This document shows, one piece after another, positions 12,213 through 24,000 of a stretch of 64,000 nt of DNA (position 1 is its first letter; every line of letters begins with the position of its first letter). Position numbers and translations under genes: made by a program. The notes beneath the pieces are model-generated. The model saw only the letters and a list, made by a program, of their open reading frames with translations, made no database searches and was not told the origin of the DNA. The stretch is from positions 3,393,765 through 3,457,764 of the forward strand of contig NC_057767.1 in assembly GCF_010389155.1 (NCBI RefSeq). The letters are read 5' to 3'. The stretch is from Erigeron canadensis. Lineage: Eukaryota; Streptophyta; Magnoliopsida; Asterales; Asteraceae.

Positions 12213-12222
12213 TATATGTACG

Positions 12223-12353
12223 ATTAGAGCGAATGGAAACATGAATAGTAACTCGTCTACGTGGTGAGTTACTATTCATCCACCTAACATCCCGTTAAAT
12301 TTTGCTAAATTGCATCAGACGAGTTACTATTCATGTTTCCATTTGCTTTAATT
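12223..12353. mobile_element. Small MITE with inverted ends
   Basis: The ends attagagcgaatggaaacat (left) and its near-perfect reverse complement on the right frame a 131-bp unit. The core 'atgaatagtaactc' occurs three times in alternating orientation. No coding capacity. Superfamily is not clear. Confidence 0.6.
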
Positions 12354-12559
12354 ACATGTTATTTATTGGTTTTCCGTACACTCTTTTTATTTTTAGTTTG
12401 TCAAGCAATATATTGCAACTTTTTATGCCTATATATGAAAAGAATCTCGACCCAAAATAAGACAATTTTTTTTTTACTTCGAAAAATTTCAATCGAATTT
12501 TTACTCAAAAACCAAAGTTGTTATTTTTGAAAAGTAGCCGTTACAATCATCATAATATG

Positions 12560-14598
12560 TTAATATGAAGCTACGATAGAAGTTTCAGGTCACAGAAAGC
12601 TCTAACGAAGCCCCGACAAACAAACAAGAATGGTCTTCCGAAGATAGTAAATTGCGGACGATGGTCAGAATCTGCGGATGATGTTTCACTAGTGCGAAAA
12701 TTCCGCTTTTCTTGCGCTTAAACTCAGTTTTTGACCACCCTTTTTAACGACCTTCCTTTTTTCAAAACTAAACATATCTTATACCGATTTGAAGCTAAAG
12801 ATGTCTACTTTCAAACAAAAATATTAACTTTCATCGAGGCCTGACCCATTTCAAAACATAAGCCGTCAAAGTGGGCTAGTAAAAGCATTTTGACACCAAA
12901 ATCAACATACAACATTTTTCAAACTCCAATGCAAAATTCTATAACACATCAAAGCTGATTGCAAACCATTACATGACATAAATTACAACATAACTCAAGT
13001 GCCCATTTGACCATACATCATTTACACATCCAAACAGGTCATTTACCCAAGATAACATTTATACAAAATAACCATACTTGTTTTTGAAATCAAAAGACCA
13101 AACCATGACCATAATTTGCAGAAAATTACGAAGAAGCCAGAGCCATATGAGGTGGGATACTAAGTGTCTACCAAAAACACCATTCTTCCAAGAATGGCAA
13201 AATATCCTCAAGATCCTAGCAAGCCAAACGTCAACACTTCAAAATCAACTAGATTTAGTTCCTTCTTCCGGAACCACCTATAAAAGGGTAAACAACTAAA
13301 AAGTAAGCGAATGCTTAGTGAATAAACTTGCATACAAATATATATACGAAGGAGGGCAAAACCACAAAAGACTATCGCGTGTAGCCTATGGTACCGTCAT
13401 ACCACCATTTGCATACTCACTTTTGCGCTAACAAACACATACATGGATCCATATACGCTAAACAATAATCAAGAGGTTCTTAGGCCTCATCTCAATACAA
13501 TCATGGGATTCTTAGGCCCCGTCTCAATACAACTATGGGATTCTTAGGCCCCGACCTCAAAATTAGGCCCTAACGCCAAATCAATTACCATACACGGAAT
13601 CCACCATCATATGGTAATCGACCCAACGCACATATAAGAGTATGCAAATTTACTCACCTCCTCCGCGACTAACAATAATCAAGATTACCAAACAATTGCA
13701 AAGCTTAATTCAACCTAATAATTCAACACAATATGCATATAAGACTTTATTCACAACCTTGGCTAACTCACTTAGCCATACTATCGATTCACTAGCATTC
13801 CTTCCCACCCAAACTCATTCTCTTTGAGTAGACTCATTTTCAAGTCTCATTAACAAAGTTGAATCTTTCAAAATCATCAATCTCAACTATCATTTTGCTA
13901 AAATCTCATTTGTCATCACCATATGGCCCTTATATATATAGTTACCAAATTCTTATTTTGGCCATAAGGGTCACTAATTAACAAGCTCAAATCAACAATT
14001 TCATGCAACACTATAATCATATATCAAGATGTAATTAAAATTTAGGGAAATAATAATAATTTATTTTCCAACCCAAAAATCCCCAAATTTGGATTTCCCA
14101 TGAACCCTAATTCTTAATAGAAATCAAAACTAGGTTAGAAAATCTTTGTCTTAAAAAATGAAAGAATAAAATTAGGGATTCAAGTCACAATTTCTTCCCT
14201 TTCTTCTTCTTAATTTTTCAGCAACCACCACCACACTTAAACCCCCACTTTTCAATTTCTTAGAGGATGGAAGATTATTATTAAAATTAATCTTTGAAGA
14301 AGTTCCTGAATTGCTTGGAGAATTAGATAATAGTTAGAATGAGGTGGAAGAAGCTTGAAGAAGATTTGAGAAATAATAAGAATTAGGTAGTGGAAGGATG
14401 ACTAAGGGGAAAATAGGTGGTTGGCACTCTCCAGAGATGCCACGCCCATATCCACTTTGTGGGAAATTTTTACCTGATATTCGCTAAAGTTCCAACTAAA
14501 TTAACCCCATATCCAAAAGTTAAATACTAGGAAATTATTTTAATGTTAAAACTACAAAAAGGGGTTAATTTATTTATCTTAAAAATCTTGGGATGTTA
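12560..14598 (-). mobile_element. Ty3/gypsy LTR (3' LTR of a decayed element)
   Basis: On the minus strand the unit starts TGTAACATCCC at 14598, an LTR start seen in many plant gypsy families, directly after a purine-rich tract (ttgaggagagt, 14599-14610) that fits the polypurine primer. The interior has a short tandem repeat around 13490-13560 (gggattcttaggccccgtct) as is common in long LTRs. The far end, near 12560, is an estimate because no second LTR is available for comparison. Open frames inside it are incidental. Confidence 0.6.
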
Positions 14599-14759
14599 CA
14601 ACTCTCCTCAACTTGGAATGGATCACAACCTCGTGAGCCAAACTATAAGCAAAGACGGGTAATATAAGATCTTCAACATCTCCCATAAATGAATCTCACG
14701 ATTAGCTTGTTTCGGAGTAAATAAGTACCATATTAATGAAAACGATTACGGTTTTGTTA

Positions 14760-15480
14760 AACATGGGCCGAGAAACGCGTTTTTTTTATCTAGGGAGGCA
14801 TGGTTAGAAATTTCAAAATGACTAAGACAAGAGCGGAAAACAGTGTTGGGAATGTCTTCATCACGCACTTGTAATTGATGACCACTCGAACCACGATCTA
14901 TCTTAGAACACTATGTAGGTCCTTGTCATTGAGTTGAATAGATCATCGATTCTTGACAACGAATGTGTGTTCTTGATAGTCACCTTGTTGAGCTCGCGAT
15001 AATCGGTATGCATCCACTAGCTAATATCCTTCTTTTGACGAAAGGAATTGGCACACCCTAATGAAAATTACTAAGATGAATGAAGTCTTTGTTAAGAAAT
15101 TCTTGGACTCATTTCGTTACTTCATGCATTTTCGTTGGAGTCAATGGTAGGGAGATTTAGCAATGGGGGTAGTCCCTGGATTTAAATCAATAGAAGATTC
15201 AACTTGCCATTCAGAATGAATGTCGACAAGTCCTTGGATAAAATATTGGCAAATTCACAAATAAAATGGCTTATTTTCATTAAATGAAGATATTTTTTCA
15301 CCATCGAAAATATGAGCAAAATAGGATTGACATCTATGAGATAATAAACGACGGGCGCGAGCAAAAGTACAAACGGTATAGAACGCTCCCTTCGATTGTC
15401 AACCAAATCTCCACCAGAAGTCTTAAATTGCATCGCCTCTTCATCACACACACATTTTAACATTGTACGAACTCCACCGA
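14760..15480 (-). pseudogene. Ty3/gypsy protease-reverse transcriptase remnant
   Basis: Read on the minus strand from 15470 down: a CDEEAMQFKTSGGDL segment and a ...LSKDLSTFILNGKLNLLL stretch matching the protease-RT linker, then PGTTPIAKSPY, then KKRILAS.W in place of the VKKKDGS region, then a degraded RELNKVTIK, PRIDDLFNQLQGPT, SKIDRGS..HQLQVRDEDIPNT. These are the ordered early RT blocks of a gypsy element, with several frameshifts and stops. RNase H and integrase are absent between here and the polypurine tract, so a large internal deletion is inferred. Confidence 0.75.
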
Positions 15481-16107
15481 TTCATACCTAATACTACATC
15501 AAATTCTACCATCGGGAAAGGAATTTAAGTTAGATTGAGAGGTTTTGGTGATACATATAATATACCCATTCTTCACTAACTTCATTTTACCACTCCTAAC
15601 TTTGACTTATCTATAACAGAAATTAGGCGGATGGAGGTTCAACGCAAGTACTCTAAAACAACACAACAATTTCAAAACGAAGATTGAGGTTCCGCAATGC
15701 GGGGCTTGAGTTATACTAGTTTTTAAAATACTAAAATGCTTAAGTTTAGTTATTTATTGTATTCACTACTAGTGTTGGTGTTTTTAATACCTCAAACATC
15801 CATCTAAACCTATGAACCCATTTGATATGTTTAACTTGAAACCAACCCGACAACCTATTTAACGTGTGTGACCCAAAACCAATCGAACCTAACTTGTTGA
15901 ATAACGGGTTATCAGGTTATTTTCAGGTCACACTTGTCAAACAATTGGCATTTTCACATGCTAGTGAGTTGGTTTTAGGTCAAACATAAGGTGTTGATGG
16001 GTTTGTGAGTTGTTCTAGGATGAATTTTGTCAACTCTTGTTCAAATGAAGGTTTGAAGGGTTAGAACTTATAACACTAAATCAGTTAAATTTTAAAAAAA
16101 TTATGAT
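15481..16107. other. No gene; probable further retroelement debris
   Basis: The first 200 bp may continue the gypsy protease region. Around 15800-16050 there is 'acccaaaacc...' and 'gggttatcaggttatttt' sequence of the intron-repeat type described in the findings. No protein family is recognised. Confidence 0.4.
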
Positions 16108-16124
16108 CTATATAAAGTTAAGTA
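16108..16124. repeat. Target-site duplication of SINE 1 (left)
   Basis: The 17-mer ctatataaagttaagta at 16108-16124 is repeated exactly at 16456-16472 on the other side of the SINE. Confidence 0.95.
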
Positions 16125-16455
16125 TTTTTTCTTGAAAGGTGAATTTCGATTGAGAACTTCGTGTCGCGATTCGACAGCGGGAGGTCTAACATACGTTGTC
16201 TTAACCGGGTCCGCATTAGAGAGCTCCCTCGAAGTAGAAATGTCTATTTCAAATACCCGATGGGGGGAAAACCCCTACTAATCCGCCCAAAGGCACAACG
16301 ATCAATAGGGGTAAACCCTGCCTCTTCGGACTTGAACCTGGGTATACCCAACCCAAGTCTTCATCAAAAGACTTCCTATGTACTTCCCAAGTCTTGAACC
16401 CAAGACTTCCTGCTTGTAAGGCAGGTGCTCAACCACTTGAGCTAACTAGGAAGTA
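16125..16455 (-). mobile_element. tRNA-derived SINE, monomer
   Basis: Exact 17-bp direct repeats flank a 331-bp unit. On the minus strand it begins with a tRNA-like head: box A-like TAGCTCAAGTGG, D-arm GCTC...GAGC, anticodon-like arm CCTGC-CTTACAA-GCAGG (TAC at the anticodon position), and box B-like GGTTCAAGAC. An unrelated body of about 250 bp follows and the unit ends in A6. The element is non-coding and would depend on LINE machinery. The open frame seen on the plus strand here is an artefact of the body. Confidence 0.9.
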
Positions 16456-16472
16456 CTATATAAAGTTAAGTA
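16456..16472. repeat. Target-site duplication of SINE 1 (right)
   Basis: Exact 17-bp match to 16108-16124. Confidence 0.95.
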
Positions 16473-16994
16473 GTAAAAATACTAGGGAAAATGACCTAAA
16501 TGGTCTATTTTTAATGTCTATATCTAAATATAAACACCTACTAAATTTGTTACCTATTTTGTCAAACAAATTCTTACTATCTAACTTTTAGTAAGAAAAA
16601 TTATCCTCCAATAAAATAATGGTATTCACCGTAGGTTCTAAAACTTATACTAACTTTGTACTATAAACTTGCCCTCTAATACATTTTCTCATTTATCGAC
16701 TTTATTGCTGCTTGTACTAAAAAATAATAGTCTAACTTGGTTATTAAAACTGTTTCATTTTTATCTAGCAAAGTATCACATAAACTATAAATTTTCATTT
16801 TCACATTTATTAACTTGTAAGTTTTTATAAAAAAAAAAACCCTTAAAAACAAGAGTTTTGACATAATACACAGACATTAAAATAAAAAGATTAAGAAGAT
16901 CTGAGCTCTTATTTCATATATTTTATCTATTATTCAAACTACAGATGAAAGCATCATAATGATAAAGTCATAAAACTATCAAATTTGCTTTGTC
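16473..16994. other. AT-rich spacer between the two SINEs
   Basis: About 520 bp of AT-rich sequence with no recognised gene. The segment aatggtctatttttaatgtc (16499-16518) recurs in inverse orientation near 17780-17800, so the two SINEs lie inside an older, diverged inverted repeat. Confidence 0.5.
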
Positions 16995-17010
16995 AAAACT
17001 CATCAAAGGA

Positions 17011-17434
17011 GGTCTTGAGTTCAAGACTTGGGAAGTACATAGGAAGTCTTTTTATGAAGACTTGGCTTGGGTATACCCAGGTTCAAGTCTGAAGAGGTAG
17101 GGTTTACCCCTATTGATTAGCTCAAGTGCTTGAGCACCTGCCTTATAAGCAGGAGGTCTTGGGTTCAAGACTTGGGAAGTACATAAGAAGTCTTTCTATG
17201 AAGACTTGGCTTAGGTATACTCAAGTTCAAGTCTGAGGAGGCAGGGTTTACCCCTATTGATCGTCGTGCCTTCGGGCGGATTAGTAAGGGGTTTTCCCCC
17301 CATCGGGTATTTGAAATAGGCATTTCTACTTCGAGGGAGCTCTCTAACGCGGATCCGGTTAAGACAACGTATGTTAGACCTCCCGCTGTCGAATCACGAC
17401 ACGAAATTTTCAAGCGAAATTCACCTTTAAAAAA
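17011..17434 (+). mobile_element. Dimeric SINE of the same family, inserted as one unit
   Basis: A 5'-truncated unit (17011 to about 17116) starts just after the anticodon-like stem and stops inside the body at cccctattgat. It is fused to a nearly complete second unit (about 17117-17434) with its own head (agctcaagtgcttgagcacc, loop now TTATAAG) and an A9 tail. The pair is bounded by aaaactcatcaaagga (16995-17010) and aaaactcattaaagga (17435-17450), a 16-bp duplication with one difference. This implies a single insertion of the dimer. Orientation is opposite to the monomer at 16.1 kb. Confidence 0.85.
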
Positions 17435-17450
17435 AAAACTCATTAAAGGA

Positions 17451-18383
17451 TCAAACACCATCAAAATCAACTTAATGTTGTTCACCCTCATTTTTTTTCT
17501 TCACAATCACGACCCCTCATCGCTGAAATTGAGTACTATATTACATAGCATAATCATAATGCAGTACATTATACAAATATTTGATATTTCCTTAAACAAG
17601 TATTACCCAAAAATTTGGGAGGTACTTTTTTAGAAGTTAATTAGTACAAGTTTTGGAACCTACCACATGAACACTTGGCATAAATTTATTGGGTGGTTTT
17701 ATTTCTTCCTAAATAGGTTAGGTAATAAGAATTCAATGACTAAATATGTAAAAATATTAGTAGGTATCCATATTTAGATATACATACTAAAAATAGACCA
17801 TTTAAGTAATTTTCCCAAAATATAAAGCTTTTATGATTACGAAAGTTGAAACAAGCCGAGTTAAGCCAATTATGGGAGTGCTCAAGCTTGTTAAAATTTT
17901 GAGAGCTCGAGTTCGGTCGAACCTTTATCATATAAACTCTAAATGATCGAATCTAATCTTGTTAGTCATAATTATACATATATAATAAATGATATTTATA
18001 TACCTATTAAATTATGTATGTGTATAAAAGTTCATTTAGAGCTCGAGCTTAATCGAGTTATGTGTAGGTCTGAATTGTTTAGTGAAAGATTAAACACTTA
18101 ACAATAATAATGTAAATGAAAATTAAAAATACAAAGTTAAATTTTCAATAAAAATTTTTATTAATGAATAATTAAAGAATTGCGATAAATAATGTGGAAT
18201 AAAATGATTAAAAGACAAACTATAATCCTAAATTACTCTTCATTGAATACAAATGATGTTTGATATATACAGAATTTAGCAAACACTAAGAACTGCTGAT
18301 AGGCAGTATTATTGAGAGAATAATATTTGGTAAACATAAACTTACAAATATATATCTGCAAGACAATTGGAGGAACATCTTTC
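17451..18383. other. AT-rich intergenic, no gene
   Basis: Contains the inverse match to 16480-16600 (about 17640-17815) and otherwise simple AT-rich DNA. Open frames here show no family. Confidence 0.5.
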
Positions 18384-18976
18384 TTGAATGAGAAAATAAC
18401 ATGAGTATCCAATTTTTTATAAAAATATATTAATTTAGTCAACTTTTTTAGATTTTCATAAAATACCCAACAAAGTCGCAATAAAAAATGGAAATCGCAA
18501 TGAGATTTAGAAAATCGCAATGAGATTTTGCAAAATCGCATAGAGATTTTCAAAATCTTTATGAGATTTTGACTTTTTTTTTTAAATTTTAACTTCCGCA
18601 TTACGTTTTTTGACTTTTTTTTTTTATTTTGAGATTTCGAATTTTTTTTTTAAAGTCAAAATGCAAAAACCAAAATCTCAATAAATAATCAAAATAAAAA
18701 AAGGGTCAAAATTAGAAACAACTCAAAATCTCTATGAGATTTTAAAAATCGCCATGCGATTTTACAAAATCTCAATTCGATTTTTTAAAATCTTTATGCG
18801 ATTTTGCTAAATCTCATTGCGATTTTCTAAATCTCATAACGATTTTGAAAATCTCATTGCGATTTTCACTTTTCATTGCGATTTTGCTGGGCATTTTGTG
18901 AAAATCCAAAAAAAGTTCGCTAAACTGGTATATTTTTTCTAAAAATTGGGTACTCATATTATTTTCTCTTCTTCAA
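18384..18976. mobile_element. Foldback element with arrays of ~20-bp palindromes
   Basis: The left arm (gagaaaataacatgagtatc..., ttttcataaaatacccaaca, gtcgcaat) is the reverse complement of the right arm (ending ...gtactcatattattttctc) over roughly 130 bp. Inside each arm are head-to-tail units close to aaaatcgcaatgagatttt, about four on the left (18488-18570) and about eight on the right (18724-18888), spaced 19-22 bp. Each unit is itself nearly palindromic. The centre (about 18590-18710) is poly-T/poly-A rich. No coding potential; no known family is recognised. Confidence 0.75.
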
Positions 18977-20200
18977 TTTTCGTTTTGGAATTAATGCATG
19001 CTACTTATCTAAGTCTCATTTGAAAAGTGCATATTCTACACGTTGGTCTAAAACTTGTGTTCTTTTTATCTTTTAAGTTATCATTTAGGCTTGATTTATT
19101 TCAAAAATCTTTATCGTCTTTTTCATGAGCTCCTTTATTCGACTTGAGCTGACTACAGGGCCGGCCTTTACATAGTTCATATGGTGCTAAAGAGTCGGGC
19201 CTACCTTTTTTTGGGGCCCAGAACTTTTTATAAAGGTTGTTTATATATACGAGCATGGTACCCGCACAATGCGGCGGCGGTAGTGGGTACGATGGTCTAG
19301 TATTGTTGGTGACGGTATTATTTCTGGTGGTAGCGGTGTCAAGTCTTAAATGATGTAGATTGATGTAAATGTGATAGTGGAATATTTAAAAAGATAAAGA
19401 CTTAAAATGTTAATTATTAAAATAAATGTCAAAGACAATTCTGGTAATTTAAAGACGGAAATTACTAAAAATAAAAAGAGCCTTTTTGCTTTATAAAGGA
19501 ATAGAGATATTTTCTACATCTTTAGTACGAAAATTCTGAATTTGGTGTCTAAATTAATATGTGGGCTTTTGTAAGCCATGGAATGAAATAAAAAGGGCAT
19601 GGACTTTTAACATACATCCTTCTGTGCTCTGTTTCCAATTCCAAATTACCATCAATTGACCATTCATATTGTATAAAAAATATTAAAATCAATAAAAAAC
19701 CTATTTGTTCTTGTGTCAAGTTACAGTCCTACGAGTCCGTCCTTGCACAGCCTAAGGATTTGAATATTGAAAAGACTCCTAAGGATAGATATGGGAGACG
19801 GTTTACTACAAGCTTGTTTATTAGAAAATTACCTAATAAAGAGACGTTTATCGTCATAATGCTATGGTATTATATTTAATTATAGACTCGTTATATTAGA
19901 AATTCACTTTTAATTTTCGGGCCAGACTCTGAAAGTTTTTTATATATTCAAAGACGGCACTGTAAGTATGGAAATATGTTTTAACTAATTAAATTTTAAG
20001 TTATTTTTGGGACTAAAAATTATGTATCCGAAATTCAAGGTCGAGGTCGTTTATTAACGAGTGACTTAAACTCGAATCCGGTTCAAATTAGTCTCGACTC
20101 GAAACAGATGAGAAATTAAAATTACATGAACCCCAATTTAGATATCAGTAATTGCGGTAATTTCGTTTCTAATCCAATCTTTACACTCCAATCCCCAATT
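18977..20200. other. Intergenic; possible hAT-like element ends
   Basis: At 19156 'cagggccggcctttac' and, in reverse at about 19950-19970, 'cagtgccgtctttg' resemble the CAGNGNCG termini of plant hAT elements, framing about 815 bp with no open frame. No matching 8-bp duplication is seen, so this is tentative. 'acccgcacaatgcggcgg' (19261-19278) is a repeat motif seen again near 57569. Confidence 0.3.
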
Positions 20201-20219
20201 TATCCATGAACTTACCAAC

Positions 20220-20262
20220 ACCTCCGGCCACCTCAAACCACCGCCAGCCGCCACAATCTCCA
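20220..20262 (+). repeat. Shared CG-richer 5' block (upstream of copy 3)
   Basis: Counterpart of 4226-4280. It is followed about 800 bp later by the first certain exon of copy 3. Confidence 0.6.
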
Positions 20263-21066
20263 ACCATCACATCAACCAACTTCCAGCCCTGGTATGAATT
20301 CCCTCTTGAATATTGTATTATATTATATAATGTATTTGTATAATATAATATATCAGTATATAAAGTAATTCACAGTTAATGTATACAGGTTTACAAATTT
20401 AAGTTCCGTACATTTGGGACAAATCAAAAAGGGATAGATAGTTGGTGAGATTAGGAGTTTCGAATGCTTAAACAAATGCTTAAAGTTTTAGACCTAATAA
20501 TGTATTCTTATGTGACATAATAATGTATCTCATTTTGTTCTTTTTATGCATAATTGTTTTCGAAAGCTAGTTTTTTGATTGAATGAATGTTGAGTTCATG
20601 TGTTAATAGAAAAAATAAATTAATAAATGCATTATGAGGTACCATACTTTGCATAAATCCTGAATTTTGGTAAATCTTTTTGTTTTCTCCAATTCGGGCA
20701 ATATCCTAATTTCTTTAGTTAGGGTAATAGTGTGACCTACAAATGACTATTGTACCCGAAATAAGGATTCATGCGTTGTTTATTTCCTCAAGCTACAGTT
20801 ATTCCTTGTAAAAGAAATGTGGCTTAAGCCTTTTAGCTTATTCCCACTCGAAAACTTTATGCACACTTTCGAATATGCTTATCCAAACTCTTTAAGGTGC
20901 TTAATAGCTTTAAGATACTTCAATTGGCGATTAAGCTCTTTAAGAAAGGCTAATCCATACACTCCCTTAGCCTTGGTGCTCATATGATCTATTAGATATG
21001 GGTGGTTCATGTGTCTATGTTTTTGATAGTAAATGTTATCTTGTCAGATTAAAGATTGGTTAAAAT

Positions 21067-24000
21067 ATGACCAAGACGAAGGAACGTGCCTGGAGAAACT
21101 CAGACTCGCAACCGCTGAAACGAGAGGCGATTCCATCCTTTAAAATCCGATTCCCAACCGATGATGCAGCGAGTAAATATAAAATGTATACTACAAACCG
21201 GGACCTATTTATGGAAAGGGGGTTCACAGATTCAGAATCTGACCTACTCAAGTTGCCGGATTCCATTACTCGAGTTATCGAGGCTCATAAATGGGAAACC
21301 TTTTGTCAGAACCCTTCTTCCGCATCTATTCCCCTGGTTAGAGAATTTTATGCTAATTATGATCCAGAGTTCCCCAATTTAGTGCGTGTTCGAGGTAAGT
21401 TAGTAAATGCAAGTGCATCAGCTATTAACTCTTTATATTTACTCACGGACCATCAAATTAGTTTCTTTGAATCTGGTTCCAAATCCAAAGTATTGTCGCT
21501 TTCTGCAATGAGGGACATTATACTGGAGTTAACCGGAAAAAGAGTGACTTGCAAGAGGGCAAAAAATATGTACATTTCCAGGGAGGATCTGAAGGCAGGC
21601 CTTGATATTTGGGTTATGTTCATCAAATTTAACCTTCTTCCAACTCCTTATGATACAGCAATTTCAAAAGATAGAGCCATTTTGCTGTATTGTATCATGC
21701 TTGGAAAGCCGATTAATGTGGGAAAAGTAATTGCAAAACAAATCCGTAAATGTGCTAGCCTAAAGTCTGGGGATTTGTGGTTCCCCTCCCTCATTACACG
21801 GTTATGTCGACAACATTATGTGCGTCCATCCGGTTGTGAAGCGTTCCAACAACCTGATCCTCCGCTTCTGTTGGATGAGCTTGTTGAGAGCGAATCAGAT
21901 CAAGAAACAAACCCATCAAATAAAAAAAGCTCCAAAAAGTTTGTTAAACGAGGTTGTTTCAACCCGAAACAACCAGCAGAAGCCACTGAAATTGCCCCTT
22001 CTATTTATGACTCTTCCCGTGAGAATCCGCTGCCTACTCCACTAGCAACATCATCAGAATCGCTGCCACCAGTAGTATCATCAGCTCCCTCTGCCGAACC
22101 TTCTTCCCCCTCTCTGCACAACTCAAGTGAAGTGACAGTGAGTATATATCTAATGTTTGAGTAATGATATATACGCCTTAAAAATGGACCTAAAATCAAA
22201 CACAATCCATTCAACTTCTAGTACATGGAATACTTTCGTTACCTCTCCTACTATTTATCTTTTTTATTTTGAACGGTTACTATTTATATGTTGTTTTGCT
22301 AAAAGTCCCATTCATATTTTTGGCATATGTTTAGGCTCATGTTTTTGGCCTAATGATCATTTTTGTTAAAATAATTATTGAATCTTTTGAAATATAACAA
22401 TATAGAGGAGGTAACCATTTGACGCTTCTACACCAATAACGTCATCAAAACAGGTACCACCAGTAACACCATTAGCTCCGGCTGCCGAGCCTTCATCTCC
22501 CCCTCAGGCTGACTTCGATGAGCTTCCGGTGAGTAAAATATATAATGTCTTAACTTTGCTTAAAATATATGTTATCACATGAGAACTAATATTTTTGGCC
22601 AAATTTCACATGTGAAGCTTTATGCATTTTGAATAGATTTTGGTGATTTCTAACCCATTGAAATGTTCATGATGCTACTGCATTCTCTATATCTAAAAAT
22701 ATTAGTTTTATTCATCTATTTCTATCTTTGCAAGTTTTTTGTTGCTAATTTGATTTATAAAAGTTGTTTTGTGAAGCTATATTGGAGGAACATATTTAGA
22801 AAAAAAGTAGGTTTATTCTTGTTTTCTAATAGTTTTAACCTATAAACAGACCCATTAAACATTTGGGGCAGGTAAAGTTGATCTACAAATGACTATTTTA
22901 CCCTTTGGCCATTTCTAACCATACCTCTATTTGTATTTCTATATATTAGAGGAAAAAGGGTATCTTTAATAGCATATTCCTCTAAAAAAATCCATCTCCG
23001 ACCATTATTCTAAGAATCTTGTTATATATTTACATTATCCTTTACTACTTAACCTTTATGCAGTAAACAAGTAGATTATTAAGAAAAAGTAGTTTTAGAG
23101 ATAGAGTAAGCCAGGAGGGTATAGAGTACCCCATTGTAGATGGCCTTATTCCCAAAAAAATATTAGGAATAACAATAGGGTAAATTAGTGTATTGCTACA
23201 TTGAGGGATGCAAAACAATGTTATCCAAAATGAGGATCCATGCATAATACGTTATCTCAAATTGCATTTATCCCTTATGAAAAAGTTAAAGAGATGGTTA
23301 AAAGCATGGACAAACCATAGTATCGAAATCATGGTGTGAAATAAAATTATGACATTAGATGAGTCTACTATTGTCTATGGTGCGTATGTGATCTATTGGA
23401 TATGGGTGCATGTGTCTATTGTCTTTTTAAAGATTGTTTTAAACACAGAGAATCAAAAGAAGAAACAAAAGACTACCACCAAAGGATCCATATCCTCGGG
23501 AATGTGCTTGGATAAACACAGAGAATCGAAAGAAGAAACAAAAGACTACCACCAAAGGATCCATATCCTCGGGAAATCCTCAACCACTTGGGAATGTGTC
23601 TCCTATGTCAGATTCTGTAAGTCTCTCTACCTCTCTGTATGTTCTTAAATTGGTTTTACTTGGCTCTTTTTTATTATGCTACAATATACTAGGTGTATAA
23701 CGTAATTGCTTTTGTGTAAAGGTTTCATCTCCTCAATGTGGCACAATTTGTGTCCAAGGCTACAATGTGAAGCGGAATGTTGCACCCATTCTTGAAGCCA
23801 TCTTCAAGAAACATGGTGACATTGCAGCTGAATGCATGTTCAAAACAGCTTCTGCAAAATCACATTTCCTTGAGGTTGTGTGTGAAGTTGTCGTGCAAAT
23901 TGAAACAGGTGATGTTATTGAAAAAATGAAAGATATAGAGTGTCGGGTGTCAGATGCAGAGGCGGTTAACATTAATGTGGCATGGCTTAGAGCTGACTTG

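Noticed and set aside
16390..16455. A tRNA gene (anticodon-like TAC in a proper stem-loop) on the minus strand
   Set aside because: It is the head of a SINE: no acceptor stem closes, a 250-bp body and A tail follow, and target duplications flank the whole unit.
16161..17491. Open frames containing 'RPKA(Q)RSIGVNPASSDLN' on both strands
   Set aside because: Both are translations of the SINE body, repeated because the SINE is repeated.
18480..18890. CRISPR-like array
   Set aside because: The units are contiguous short palindromes without unique spacers, in a plant genome, inside an inverted-repeat element.
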